From Cohnella rhizoplanae (GTDB lineage: Bacteria; Bacillota; Bacilli; Paenibacillales; Paenibacillaceae), in NCBI RefSeq assembly GCF_948329515.1, contig NZ_CAOJCN010000004.1:124001-188000 (forward strand): a stretch of DNA of 64,000 nucleotides, given 5' to 3'. Within the stretch, counting starts at the first letter, position 1. The number at the start of each line of letters is the position of its first letter. Shown one piece after another: positions 8,279-16,942 of this stretch. The notes beneath the pieces are model-generated. The model ran no database searches. It was not told the DNA's origin and saw only the letters and a list, made by a program, of their open reading frames with translations. The position numbers were made by a program, and so were the translations under genes.

Positions 8279-10075
8279 ATGCTGCGAAAAGGATGGACGC
8301 GGCTGACGCTGTTCCCGAAGCTGGTGCTGGCGCTGCTGATCGTGGTGGCGCCGCTCTACGCGGTGGGCCTGCTCGCGAACAAGACGGGCGCGGACAGCAT
8401 CCGGCGGGAGCTCGACCAGTCGATGCAGGCCAAGACCGACTTCTACCTCAGCTCGCTGGAGTCGGAGAAGGCGCATATCACGAACCTGGAGCAGGAGATT
8501 CTCATCGACGCCGATCTGCAGCGGCTGACCTTCATCACGCCCATCCTGTCCCCCTTCGACTGGACGCAGACCGTGTCCCGGGTGGAGAATAAGCTGCAGC
8601 TCATCCGGGGTTCCAGCGAGTATATCCAAAATGTAAGCGTACACATGATGACGCTGGGCCGGACGATCTCGAGCAACAAGCCGATCACCGACAGCATCGC
8701 CCCGGATTACGAAGCGGTGCGCCCGTCGGGCGACGCGCTGCAGAACGACATGATCAGCTGGAACAACCGCATGTTCCTGGCGATGCAATATCCCGATCCC
8801 GCGCGGACGAACCGTCCGCCCTCCTATATCGTGTCCGTCGAATGGTCCGTCCCCAAGCTGCAGGCGGCGCTGCGGCAGTTCACCCAGGGCGACCGGTCCG
8901 GCGCGCTGCTGTATCATCCGTCCGACGGCTGGCTCGTGGGCAACGGACAGGGCGGCGAGGACCGCGAAGATATCGGACGGTTCTTGAAACGGCAGTACGA
9001 CGGAGATGTCCGCCAAGGCGTACGGACGCTCAGACTGGGCGGTTCCGGACCGGAGATGCTGCTCGCTTACGAATACTCGACCTTTTTCCGCGCTTACCTG
9101 GCCGTATACACCCCGAGCGACAGCGTGCTGGGGCATCAGAAGTCCTTTGCCTGGATCTACTGGGCGCTCTCCGTGCTGTCTACCCTGATCATCATCGTCT
9201 ACTCCTACTGGCTGTACCGGCTGCTGCACCGTCCGCTCATCCTGCTGATCCGCTCGTTCCGGCGAATGGAGGAGGGACAGCTGTCGCCGATCTCGCTGCC
9301 GAGAGGGAGAGACGAGTTCTACAGCCTGTTCACCCACTTCAACCGGATGACCGACCGCCTGGGCAAGCTGATCCACCAAGTCTACGAGCAGCGCCTGCGC
9401 GCGCAGACGTCGGAGCTCAAGCAGCTGCAATCGCAGATCAATCCGCACTTTCTGTACAATACGTACTTCATTCTGTACCGGCTGGCCAAGATGAACGACA
9501 TCGAAAAGGTCACCGCGCTCAGCCATCATCTCGGCGAATACTTCCAGTACATCACCCGCAACGCCGCCGCCGAGGTACCGCTGCAGGACGAAGTGAATCA
9601 TTCCCGGACGTACGTGGACATCCAGAACATCCGCTTCGCCAAGCGGATCGCCGTCGCGTTCGACGAGCTGCCCGAAGCGTGCCGGCTGCTGCCCGTGCCG
9701 CGTCTGGTGCTCCAACCCCTCCTGGAGAACGCCTACCACTACGGCATGGAGGGCAAGCGGCGGGACGGCCGGATCGACATCCGGTTCGCATGGGACGGAC
9801 GCCGGCTGACCGCGACGGTCGAGGACAACGGGGAGATGTTGACGGACGCCAGGCTCGGCGAGGTGAACGAGCAGCTGCTGCAATCGGGCGGGGACATCGA
9901 GCATACCGGCCTCATCAACGTGCATCGCAGGCTGCGGCTGCGCTATGGCGAGGAGAGCGGCATCCGGCTGTCGAGAAGCGCGCTCGGAGGACTGCGCATC
10001 GACCTGACGATCGATTACGAAAAAGCGGCAGAGGGGGAATCGCCGGATGAAGCGACTGTTGATCGTGGACGATGA
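8279..10075 (+). CDS. YesM-type sensor histidine kinase (locus 1)
   Basis: Membrane sensor kinase of 598 residues in the HPK7/YesM family. TM1 at about 11-30, an extracellular sensing domain of about 270 residues, TM2 at about 300-322 (AWIYWALSVLSTLIIIVYSY), a HAMP segment, then the phospho-acceptor motif LQSQINPHFLYN (His near residue 390) and an ATPase domain with LVLQPLLENAYHYG and VEDNGEM. The usual G box is short (TGLINVHRRL), as in the family. ATG 8279 follows GGAGGTGAGG by six bases. It overlaps the yesN gene by 29 bases. It presumably senses an extracellular oligosaccharide linked to the neighbouring hydrolase and transporter. Confidence 0.94.
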   Translation: MLRKGWTRLTLFPKLVLALLIVVAPLYAVGLLANKTGADSIRRELDQSMQAKTDFYLSSLESEKAHITNLEQEILIDADLQRLTFITPILSPFDWTQTVSRVENKLQLIRGSSEYIQNVSVHMMTLGRTISSNKPITDSIAPDYEAVRPSGDALQNDMISWNNRMFLAMQYPDPARTNRPPSYIVSVEWSVPKLQAALRQFTQGDRSGALLYHPSDGWLVGNGQGGEDREDIGRFLKRQYDGDVRQGVRTLRLGGSGPEMLLAYEYSTFFRAYLAVYTPSDSVLGHQKSFAWIYWALSVLSTLIIIVYSYWLYRLLHRPLILLIRSFRRMEEGQLSPISLPRGRDEFYSLFTHFNRMTDRLGKLIHQVYEQRLRAQTSELKQLQSQINPHFLYNTYFILYRLAKMNDIEKVTALSHHLGEYFQYITRNAAAEVPLQDEVNHSRTYVDIQNIRFAKRIAVAFDELPEACRLLPVPRLVLQPLLENAYHYGMEGKRRDGRIDIRFAWDGRRLTATVEDNGEMLTDARLGEVNEQLLQSGGDIEHTGLINVHRRLRLRYGEESGIRLSRSALGGLRIDLTIDYEKAAEGESPDEATVDRGR

Positions 10076-11690
10076 GCCGATCATCGTGGACGGCCTGTGC
10101 GAGCTGTTCGCGCAGCGCCTGAACGGAGAATGGGAGATTCACAGCGCCTACGACGGCTTCGAGGCGCTCGACTGCATGAAGGAGCTGTTCATGGACATCG
10201 TCCTCGCGGATATCGAGATGCCGGGCATGAACGGGCTGGCGCTGCAGGCGCAGGCGCAGGCGAGATGGCCGCTGTGCCGGTTCGTCTTCTTGACCGGCTA
10301 CAGCGACTTCGACTACGTGAAGACGTCGATACGCCAGGGGGCGATCGATTACGTGCTGAAGACGGAGGGCGACGAGGCGATCGTCCAGGCGGTAGACAGG
10401 GCGATACGGGAGGTCGACGCCCGGTTCTCGCGGGAGCAGCTGGTCGCCGGCGCGGAGCGCAAGCTGGCCGAGGCTCTGCCGCTGCTCCGCAAGGAATGCC
10501 TGCTCGAGGCGCTCCAGGGAGATGCGTCCGGGGAGCCCAGGCGCGGGAGCCGGTTCCGCGCGCTGAAGGTGAAGCTGGAGCCGGAGGCGCCGGTTCACCT
10601 GGCGCTGGCCCGCGTGGACGACTGGCGGGACGACGCCAGGTCGGACACGGATCGCGCGCTCTACCTCTACGCCCTGCAGAACATCGTGGAGGAGATCGTC
10701 GGCAGCCGCTTCAACCTGGAGGCGGTACCCTACGCCAAGGACCGCTGCGCGTGGCTGCTGCAGCCGATCCAGGGAACGGTGCCGCCGACGTCGCGCGAAG
10801 AACAGGGGATCGCGCTGCAGAATCTGTTCGAGGCCGCGCAGAACAGCGCCCGGCAGTACATGCGTCTGCCCTGCTCGTTCGTGGTCGGGACGGCGGCGAG
10901 GAGCTGGCGGGAGCTGCCCGACGTCTTCGACCGGTTCAAGGCGATGATGATGCGGGGACTGGGCAGCGGCCCGGAGATGCTGCTGACGGACCGGCGCGCC
11001 GGGGAGACCGCCCGCCCTTCCCCGGACGGCCGGGCGGCGCTCAAGCGGCTCTCGCTGCTCGAGCCTTATCTGGAGAGCGGGGACGCGGTGCGCTTCTTCG
11101 CGCTTTTCGACGAGATCGCGGCCTGGCACGACGCGCCGCAGGAGGGCATCGAGGCGACGGCAGGCGCGCTCGAGATCTATTATTCGCTCGCCGCCGTCTT
11201 CTTCTCCTATCTCAACAAGAGCGGACGATTCGCCGGCTTCGCGGAGCATTACGGCGTCGGCCGCATGTTCTCCATCCAGCAGCACCCTTCGTGGGCGGAC
11301 GCGATGGCGTACTTCCGCGAGGCGGCCGGCTATCTGTTCCGGCACCCCTCCGCCTCGGAGGAGGCGTCCGTGGACGAGGTCGTGCTCACGCTCCACGGCT
11401 ACATCGAGCGCCATCTGCACGGCGACCTGAGCCTGCACCGCCTCGCGGAGCAGGTATACTTGACGCCGTTCTATCTCTCTCGCCTGTACAAGCAGAAGAC
11501 CGGCCGCAGCCTGAGCGAGCATATCACCGACTGCAGGCTCGGCCGCGCGAAGGAGCTGCTCGTCGGCAGCCCGCTCAAGATCCACGAGGTCGGAGAGCGG
11601 ATCGGATTCGAGTCGGCGTCGTACTTCACCCGCTTCTTCCGCAAGCTGACGGGGTTGTCTCCGCAGCAATTCCGCGATCTGGCCCAATAA
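10047..11690 (+). CDS. YesN-type response regulator (locus 1)
   Basis: Response regulator of 547 residues. The receiver domain (1-120) has the acidic pair DDE at 8-10, phospho-acceptor D55 in VLADIEMPG and the conserved lysine in YVLKTEGD. A long variable middle region follows, and the C-terminal 100 residues are an AraC-type double helix-turn-helix (LSLHRLAEQVYLTPFYLSRLYKQKTG and IGFESASYFTRFFRKLTG). It is translated from inside the end of yesM. Family members bind direct repeats upstream of transporter and hydrolase genes; the related stretches at 5197-5219 and 11699-11721 are the candidates here. Confidence 0.94.
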   Translation: MKRLLIVDDEPIIVDGLCELFAQRLNGEWEIHSAYDGFEALDCMKELFMDIVLADIEMPGMNGLALQAQAQARWPLCRFVFLTGYSDFDYVKTSIRQGAIDYVLKTEGDEAIVQAVDRAIREVDARFSREQLVAGAERKLAEALPLLRKECLLEALQGDASGEPRRGSRFRALKVKLEPEAPVHLALARVDDWRDDARSDTDRALYLYALQNIVEEIVGSRFNLEAVPYAKDRCAWLLQPIQGTVPPTSREEQGIALQNLFEAAQNSARQYMRLPCSFVVGTAARSWRELPDVFDRFKAMMMRGLGSGPEMLLTDRRAGETARPSPDGRAALKRLSLLEPYLESGDAVRFFALFDEIAAWHDAPQEGIEATAGALEIYYSLAAVFFSYLNKSGRFAGFAEHYGVGRMFSIQQHPSWADAMAYFREAAGYLFRHPSASEEASVDEVVLTLHGYIERHLHGDLSLHRLAEQVYLTPFYLSRLYKQKTGRSLSEHITDCRLGRAKELLVGSPLKIHEVGERIGFESASYFTRFFRKLTGLSPQQFRDLAQ

Positions 11691-11698
11691 GGCAATTA

Positions 11699-11721
11699 GA
11701 TATGAGAAGTCAACGAAGGTA
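11699..11721 (+). promoter_or_regulatory. Candidate YesN-1 binding site upstream of the binding-protein gene
   Basis: Begins GATATGAGAAG and matches 20 of 23 positions with 5197-5219. It starts nine bases after the yesN stop codon. A weak -10 (TGAATA, 11756-11761) lies at the same distance from the site as at the other locus. Confidence 0.5.
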
Positions 11722-11803
11722 ATGACGTTCGCATAGCCGGGGGCGTCCCCTTGGATGAATAATAAGAGCGTAGACCATGAACGGGTCGGAAGGGGACGAT
11801 AGA

Positions 11804-13555
11804 ATGGTTAGAAAGTGGGGCAGCATCAGCCTGGCGACGACGCTCGTCGCGGCATTCGTCATGGCGGGGTGCTCGAACGGCAATACCAAGAACGAGGGGG
11901 CCGCCAGCGCTTCGGCCTCGCCGTCGGCATCGGCTCCGGCTCCGGCATCCGCATCCGCCTCGGCGCCGGCATCGCCCGTGGACGCGGATCCGCTCGGCAA
12001 ATACGAGCCCGGGATCGAGCTGACGACGATTCGCCATACGAACAGCGGTATGAAGTTCCTGAACGGAGATACGCTGGACGATAACATTTTCACCAAGGGC
12101 TATCAGGACGAGCTCGGCGTCAAGGTCACGAACAAATGGGTGGTCGACGACACGCAGTACGCGCAGAAACTGAACGTCTCGATCGTCTCCGGCGACCTCC
12201 CCGACTTCTTCGAAGTCGACGCCAAGCAGTTCCAGACGCTCGCCGAGAGCGACTCGCTCGCCGATCTGACCGAGGCCTACGATCGGTACGCCTCCGAGCT
12301 GACCAAGAAGATCTGGGGCGACAAGAGCGAAGGCAAGCTGGATACCGCCATGTACAAGGGCAAGCTCATGGCGCTGCCGATCAACGGCGGGGGGCTGGAC
12401 GATCCGGACTTCATCTGGATCCGCAAGGACTGGCTCGACAAGCTGGGCCTGCAGGGTCCCAAGACGATGGACGACGTCATGAACATCGCCGTTCAATTCG
12501 CCGCGAAGGACCCGGACGGCAACGGCAAGAACGACACGTACGGCCTTAATATGAACAAGAACATCTGGGACGGATACGCCGGCATCACGGGGTTCCTGAA
12601 CGGCTACGGGGCGTATGCCTACAACCCGACCAACTCGCAGGGAACGTCGACGTTCTGGATCAAGGGCGCGGACGGCAGTCTCCAGTTCGCCGACATTCAG
12701 CCCGAGGTGAAGACGGCGCTCGGCAAGCTGCAGGAGCTGTTCAAGCAGAAGGCGATCAGTCCGGAATGGGCGACGATGGACGGCACCAAGGCGGCCGAGT
12801 TCGAGACGAGCGGCAAGGTCGGCATGCACTTCGGTCAATTCTGGAACGCCAACTGGCCGCTGCAGGACATGAAGAAGCTGAATCCGAAGGCGGACTGGGC
12901 GATCTACCCGCTCGTGTCGGCGGACGGCAGCGCGGCCAAGGTCCAGTCGATCGGGTACCGCCCGTCGCGCTACATCGTCGTGAACAGCAAGCTCAAGACG
13001 CCCGAGGCGGTCATCAAGCTGCTTAACTTCTTCATGGAGAAGAACTACGGCGCGACGAGAGACGAGAACTATCACATCGTGACTCAGGGCGAAGAGCAGG
13101 TTAATACGTTCCCTTATGCGGCCATTATCGGCTCATACTCCGATACGAACCAGAACGATTACGCAGCCGTGACAGAAGCGATCAAGAACGGCGATCCGAG
13201 CGGACTGAACCCGACGGCCAAGGGTTACTACGACAACCTCCTAAGCTACAAGAGCGGCGAGATGAGCATGTGGTGGGTCGACAAGACGTTCGGCCGACAA
13301 TCCGCGTTCGAAGCGATGGCCCAATACAAGAGCGACATGAACAACTACGTGTTCAATGAATTCTACGGCTCTCCCACAGCCACGATGGTCGAGCGCGGCA
13401 GCACCCTGAAGGATCTCGAAGCGACGGTATTCACGAAGATCATCATGGGCGCGGCGCCGCTGGACGACTTCGACCGGTTCGTGGCGGATTGGAAATCGCA
13501 GGGCGGCGATCAGATCACGCAAGAAGTCAACGCCTGGGCGCAAGCCACCCATTAA
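11804..13555 (+). CDS. ABC transporter binding lipoprotein, LplA-type (locus 1)
   Basis: Extracellular solute-binding protein of 583 residues. The signal peptide ends in the lipobox VMAGC (Cys22), followed by an Ala/Ser/Pro-rich linker and a family 1 solute-binding fold; DFFEVDAKQFQTLAESDSLADLTEAYDRYAS and FIWIRKDWLDKLGLQGPKTMDDV are typical of LplA/YtcQ proteins for oligosaccharides. A Ca-binding-like DPDGNGKNDTYG occurs near residue 240, as usual in the family. AAGGGGA stands seven bases before the ATG. The two permeases follow. No ATPase gene is in the locus; family transporters use a shared MsmX-type ATPase. Ligand unknown. Confidence 0.93.
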   Translation: MVRKWGSISLATTLVAAFVMAGCSNGNTKNEGAASASASPSASAPAPASASASAPASPVDADPLGKYEPGIELTTIRHTNSGMKFLNGDTLDDNIFTKGYQDELGVKVTNKWVVDDTQYAQKLNVSIVSGDLPDFFEVDAKQFQTLAESDSLADLTEAYDRYASELTKKIWGDKSEGKLDTAMYKGKLMALPINGGGLDDPDFIWIRKDWLDKLGLQGPKTMDDVMNIAVQFAAKDPDGNGKNDTYGLNMNKNIWDGYAGITGFLNGYGAYAYNPTNSQGTSTFWIKGADGSLQFADIQPEVKTALGKLQELFKQKAISPEWATMDGTKAAEFETSGKVGMHFGQFWNANWPLQDMKKLNPKADWAIYPLVSADGSAAKVQSIGYRPSRYIVVNSKLKTPEAVIKLLNFFMEKNYGATRDENYHIVTQGEEQVNTFPYAAIIGSYSDTNQNDYAAVTEAIKNGDPSGLNPTAKGYYDNLLSYKSGEMSMWWVDKTFGRQSAFEAMAQYKSDMNNYVFNEFYGSPTATMVERGSTLKDLEATVFTKIIMGAAPLDDFDRFVADWKSQGGDQITQEVNAWAQATH

Positions 13556-13574
13556 TCGGCATCGTCATGCGGGA

Positions 13575-13604
13575 GGGGAGCGGACTGTTGCCGCTCTCCT
13601 TCTT
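13575..13604 (+). terminator. Intercistronic hairpin after the binding-protein gene
   Basis: GGGGAGCGG/CCGCTCTCC (one G-U pair), seven-base loop, followed by TTCTTCC. It lies between the binding protein and first permease and could trim expression of the permeases or protect the upstream message. Confidence 0.55.
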
Positions 13605-13630
13605 CCATTCGACGCGAAGGAGGGAACATC

Positions 13631-14530
13631 ATGCGCATCCCGCAGAGAGTCCGGGAGCTGCCGCTTCACCTGATGCTGCTGCCGGGGCTGCTGTTCGTGC
13701 TCGTATTCAGCTATGGACCGATGGTGGGCATCGCGATGGCCTTTCAGAAATTTTCCGTGACCAAGGGATTGTTCGGCTCGGACTGGATCGGGATGGACAA
13801 CTTCCGCTACGTCTTCTCCTTGCCGAATACGGCGGGCGTTATCCGCAATACGATCCTGATCGCGGTCATGAAGATGGTCGCCGGCCTGATCGCTCCGATC
13901 GCGATGTCGCTCCTGCTTAATGAAGTGCGCCTCAGGTCGTTCAAGCGGATCGTCCAGACGGTCGTCTATCTGCCCCACTTTCTGTCCTGGGTCATCCTGT
14001 CCGGCATCCTGCTGGACGTCCTGTCTCCGACGAGCGGCCTGCTGAACGACGCGCTGGCCTCCGTCGGCATTCCTAGAGTGAACTTCCTCGGGAACGAGCG
14101 CTGGTTCCCGTTCGTCCTCGTCGGGACCGACGTGTGGAAAGAATTCGGCTTCGGCACGATCGTCTATCTCGCGGCCCTGACCGGGATCAATCCGGCGCTG
14201 TACGAAGCGGCCGTCATGGACGGCGCGAGCCGCTGGCAGCAGACGCTGCGCATCACGCTGCCCGGCATCCTGCCGGTCGTCGTGCTGATGTCGACGCTCA
14301 GCCTGGGCAATATCCTGAACGCGGGCTTCGACCAGGTGTTCAACCTGTACGGCCCCGTCGTCTATTCCACCGGCGATATCCTCGATACGTACGTATACCG
14401 GCTCGGCCTCGTCGACTTCCAGTTCGGCGTCGCGACGGCGGTCGGGCTGTTCAAGTCCGCGGTCTCGCTGCTGCTGATCGCCTCGTCCTACGGGCTCGCG
14501 TATCGCTTTGCCAACTATCGCATCTTCTGA
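13631..14530 (+). CDS. ABC transporter permease, LplB-type (locus 1)
   Basis: Inner-membrane permease of 299 residues with six predicted membrane segments. It opens with LPLHLMLLPGLLFVLVFSYGPMVGIAMAFQ and carries the permease EAA loop YEAAVMDGASRWQQTLRITLPGI for contact with the ATPase. The C-terminus AYRFANYRIF is the LplB/YteP signature ending. AAGGAGG precedes the ATG. It works with the next gene as the heterodimeric channel for the oligosaccharide delivered by the binding lipoprotein. Confidence 0.94.
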   Translation: MRIPQRVRELPLHLMLLPGLLFVLVFSYGPMVGIAMAFQKFSVTKGLFGSDWIGMDNFRYVFSLPNTAGVIRNTILIAVMKMVAGLIAPIAMSLLLNEVRLRSFKRIVQTVVYLPHFLSWVILSGILLDVLSPTSGLLNDALASVGIPRVNFLGNERWFPFVLVGTDVWKEFGFGTIVYLAALTGINPALYEAAVMDGASRWQQTLRITLPGILPVVVLMSTLSLGNILNAGFDQVFNLYGPVVYSTGDILDTYVYRLGLVDFQFGVATAVGLFKSAVSLLLIASSYGLAYRFANYRIF

Positions 14531-14545
14531 CCTTATCGATCGTCA

Positions 14546-14583
14546 AGACTTACCGACCCTCTAGACTTACCGACCCTCTAGAC
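14546..14583 (+). repeat. Tandem 17-bp repeat between the permease genes
   Basis: Two exact copies of AGACTTACCGACCCTCT (14546-14562, 14563-14579) followed by the first four bases of a third. It lies in the 83-base gap between the two permease genes and has no coding role. Confidence 0.85.
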
Positions 14584-14613
14584 CGATACTCAAGCGAAAG
14601 GGGGATGCCCCGC

Positions 14614-15501
14614 ATGGTCGTATCTCGTACGGGATCCGGCAGAATCGCCAGCTTCCTCATCTATGCGGCGCTCGCCTTGATCGCGATCGTCTGCCTGCTG
14701 CCTCTGCTCAACGTCCTGGCCGTCTCGCTGAGCGGGAGCCAATATGCCACGGCGGGAGAGGTCAAGCTGTGGCCGATCGGGTTCACGCTCAGTCCCTACC
14801 GGTTCGTCATCGAGAAGCCCGAGTTTCTGCGTTCCATGGGCATCTCGCTCGAGCGCGTCGCGCTCGGCGGGCTGCTGAACCTGGCGCTGACGGTCCTGAC
14901 GGCTTACCCGCTCGCCAAGGAACGGGGCCAGTTCCGCTACCGCAGCGTCTATGTATGGGTGTTCGTGTTCACCATGCTGTTCAGCGGCGGCCTCATTCCT
15001 TCGTACATTCTCATCAAGGAGCTGCACATGCTCGATTCGATATGGGCGCTCATCCTGCCCGGCGCGCTGCCGGTATTCAACGTCATCCTGCTGCTCAACT
15101 TCTTCCGGTCGCTGCCCAAGGAGCTGTCGGAAGCGGCGCATATGGACGGTGCCGGCCATTGGAAAATACTATGGAAGCTGTACGTGCCGCTGTCGGCTCC
15201 CGCGCTGGCGACGATCTCGCTGTTCACCATCGTCGGGCACTGGAACGCTTGGTTCGACGGCCTGATCTACATGAATTCGCCGCAGCATTATCCGCTGTCG
15301 AGCTATCTGCAGACCGTCATCGTCAATCGCGACCTGAACAGCCTGAACCTGTCGCAGGACATGCAGGTGCTGCGCGACCTGTCGGACCGGACGGTGAAGG
15401 CGGCTCAGATCTTCCTCGGCGCGCTGCCGATCCTCGCGGTGTACCCGTTCCTGCAGCGGTTTTTTATGACCGGCATCGTGATGGGAAGCGTCAAGGAGTA
15501 G
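14614..15501 (+). CDS. ABC transporter permease, LplC/YtcP-type (locus 1)
   Basis: Second membrane permease, 295 residues, six predicted segments. LAVSLSGSQYATAGEVKLWPIGFTLSPY is the typical extracellular loop of the LplC/YtcP group, and SEAAHMDGAGHWKILWKLYVPLS is the EAA loop. It ends RFFMTGIVMGSVKE, the characteristic C-terminus of this subfamily. The frame is open far upstream, but ATG 14614, nine bases after AAAGGGGG, gives the normal family length. Last gene of carbohydrate locus 1. Confidence 0.94.
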   Translation: MVVSRTGSGRIASFLIYAALALIAIVCLLPLLNVLAVSLSGSQYATAGEVKLWPIGFTLSPYRFVIEKPEFLRSMGISLERVALGGLLNLALTVLTAYPLAKERGQFRYRSVYVWVFVFTMLFSGGLIPSYILIKELHMLDSIWALILPGALPVFNVILLLNFFRSLPKELSEAAHMDGAGHWKILWKLYVPLSAPALATISLFTIVGHWNAWFDGLIYMNSPQHYPLSSYLQTVIVNRDLNSLNLSQDMQVLRDLSDRTVKAAQIFLGALPILAVYPFLQRFFMTGIVMGSVKE

Positions 15502-15511
15502 ACCCTTTTCA

Positions 15512-15536
15512 AGACCCTTTTCGAAGGGTCTTTTTT
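15512..15536 (+). terminator. Terminator of carbohydrate locus 1
   Basis: AGACCCTT, tetraloop TTCG, AAGGGTCT, then a run of T. Ends the permease operon eleven bases after the stop codon. Confidence 0.93.
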
Positions 15537-15653
15537 CATTTTGGCATAAGATCGCACCGATCATGGTGAGCTGTTTCTCTTCTATTCGTTCTGGATACAC
15601 TTTAAAGAGAAGCACTGTAACGATCAAATCCGAATACTTACGGGGTATGATTT

Positions 15654-16127
15654 ATGGATTCAGCTCGATTCTCTTACGCTGGCCGCAATGCGTGGTCAGG
15701 TTTGTTGGTTGGCATCGCCATAGCCGCTTTTATAGATGAAGCCGTATTTCATCAGATCCTGCATTGGCACCATTTCTACGACAAGTCCACCACGGAGGTC
15801 GGGCTGGTTTCGGACGGTCTTTTCCATGCCTTTAGCTGGTTCGCGACAGTCGGGGGCTTGTTTATGCGGGCCGATCTTCGCCGGCGGCATGCGCTATGGC
15901 CGATGAGGTGGTGGGGAAACGTGCTGATCGGATCGGGCGGTTTCCAGTTATACGACGGGACTATCCAGCACAAAGCCATGCGGCTTCACCAAATCCGGTA
16001 TGTTGAACATGTATTTATCTACGATCTGATATGGAACGTCGCGGCTGCTCTGATGATCGTTATCGGTCTCGCCCTTGTCGTGCGCGCACGAGTTCCTTCG
16101 CGGGTCAAGAAAGCCGGCACCCCATGA
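15654..16127 (+). CDS. DUF2243 membrane protein
   Basis: A 157-residue membrane protein with four predicted hydrophobic segments and the DUF2243 signatures FIDEAVFHQILHWHHFYD near residue 25 and LFHAFSW near 55; the closing segment has GTIQHKAMRLHQIRYVEH. The many conserved histidines suggest metal or haem binding, but no function is established. The stop codon overlaps the start of the CtaG-like gene (ATGA), so the two proteins are probably made together; this pairing is recurrent and suggests a role near cytochrome oxidase assembly or copper handling (inference). Confidence 0.9.
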   Translation: MDSARFSYAGRNAWSGLLVGIAIAAFIDEAVFHQILHWHHFYDKSTTEVGLVSDGLFHAFSWFATVGGLFMRADLRRRHALWPMRWWGNVLIGSGGFQLYDGTIQHKAMRLHQIRYVEHVFIYDLIWNVAAALMIVIGLALVVRARVPSRVKKAGTP

Positions 16128-16942
16128 ACCATGATCATATGGATTACGGTCAAGCGATTCCTTGGGAAGGGTTGCTTGTCCTATTAAGCGTGGCCGCGAT
16201 AGGTATGTATATAGGCGCCGCCATCGCCTCCAACCGTCGCAAGCACCTCCGTCCGTGGCCGTTGCATCGCTGCGTCTTATGGGCAAGCGGCGTTCTTTGC
16301 GCTGCTGCGGCCCTGACCGGGCCCTTGGCGGATCGCGCGCCTAGCGATTTTGCGGCGCATATGGCCGGTCATCTGCTGCTAGGCATGCTTGCTCCGCTCC
16401 TGCTCATACTTGCCGCGCCTACGACGCTCGCATTGCGAATACTTCGGGCGCCTACGGCCCGTCGGCTCGCGCGTGCGCTGAAAAGCTGGCCGGTACGCAT
16501 CCCCAGTCACCCAATCGTCGCGTCCCTCCTCAACATCGGAGGGCTGTGGCTTCTCTATACGACCGATCTATACGCGGCGATGCAGCAGAACATGTTCTTG
16601 CATCTGCTGGTGCACTTCCATGTCTTGCTGTCGGGATATTTATTTACGTTATCCATGATCTATATCGATCCGGCCCCTCACCGATATAGCTTCGTCTATC
16701 GCGCGACCGTGTTCGTGATCGCGCTCGCCGGCCACGGGATTCTGTCCAAGTACCTGTATGCCGAGCCGCCCCCCGGCGTGCCTCAAGCGCAGGCCGAGGC
16801 CGGCAGCATGCTCATGTATTACGGAGGCGACGCGATCGACGCGGTGCTGATCTTTATACTTTGTTGGCAGTGGTATAAAGCGGCCCGCTACTTTAATTCA
16901 AAGACCATCAAGTCCCGGCCCACCGAGATCGGACCGTCGTAA
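16124..16942 (+). CDS. CtaG-family cytochrome c oxidase assembly protein
   Basis: Polytopic membrane protein of 272 residues, seven predicted segments, of the caa3_CtaG family involved in copper delivery to or assembly of cytochrome caa3 oxidase. Signatures: DFAAHMAGHLLLGMLAPLLLILAAP, FLHLLVHFHVLLSGYLFTLSMIYIDP and YYGGDAIDAVLIFILCWQWY. The start ATG overlaps the DUF2243 stop by four bases; the ribosome-binding site is weak, consistent with coupling. The last 55 bases run into the convergent hydrolase gene, and the C-terminal tail past WYKAARYFN may therefore be an acquired extension. Confidence 0.9.
   Translation: MNHDHMDYGQAIPWEGLLVLLSVAAIGMYIGAAIASNRRKHLRPWPLHRCVLWASGVLCAAAALTGPLADRAPSDFAAHMAGHLLLGMLAPLLLILAAPTTLALRILRAPTARRLARALKSWPVRIPSHPIVASLLNIGGLWLLYTTDLYAAMQQNMFLHLLVHFHVLLSGYLFTLSMIYIDPAPHRYSFVYRATVFVIALAGHGILSKYLYAEPPPGVPQAQAEAGSMLMYYGGDAIDAVLIFILCWQWYKAARYFNSKTIKSRPTEIGPS

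Noticed and set aside
14134..14613. Upstream extension of the locus-1 second permease
   Set aside because: The open frame runs through the first permease in another frame; homologue length and AAAGGGGG place the start at 14614.
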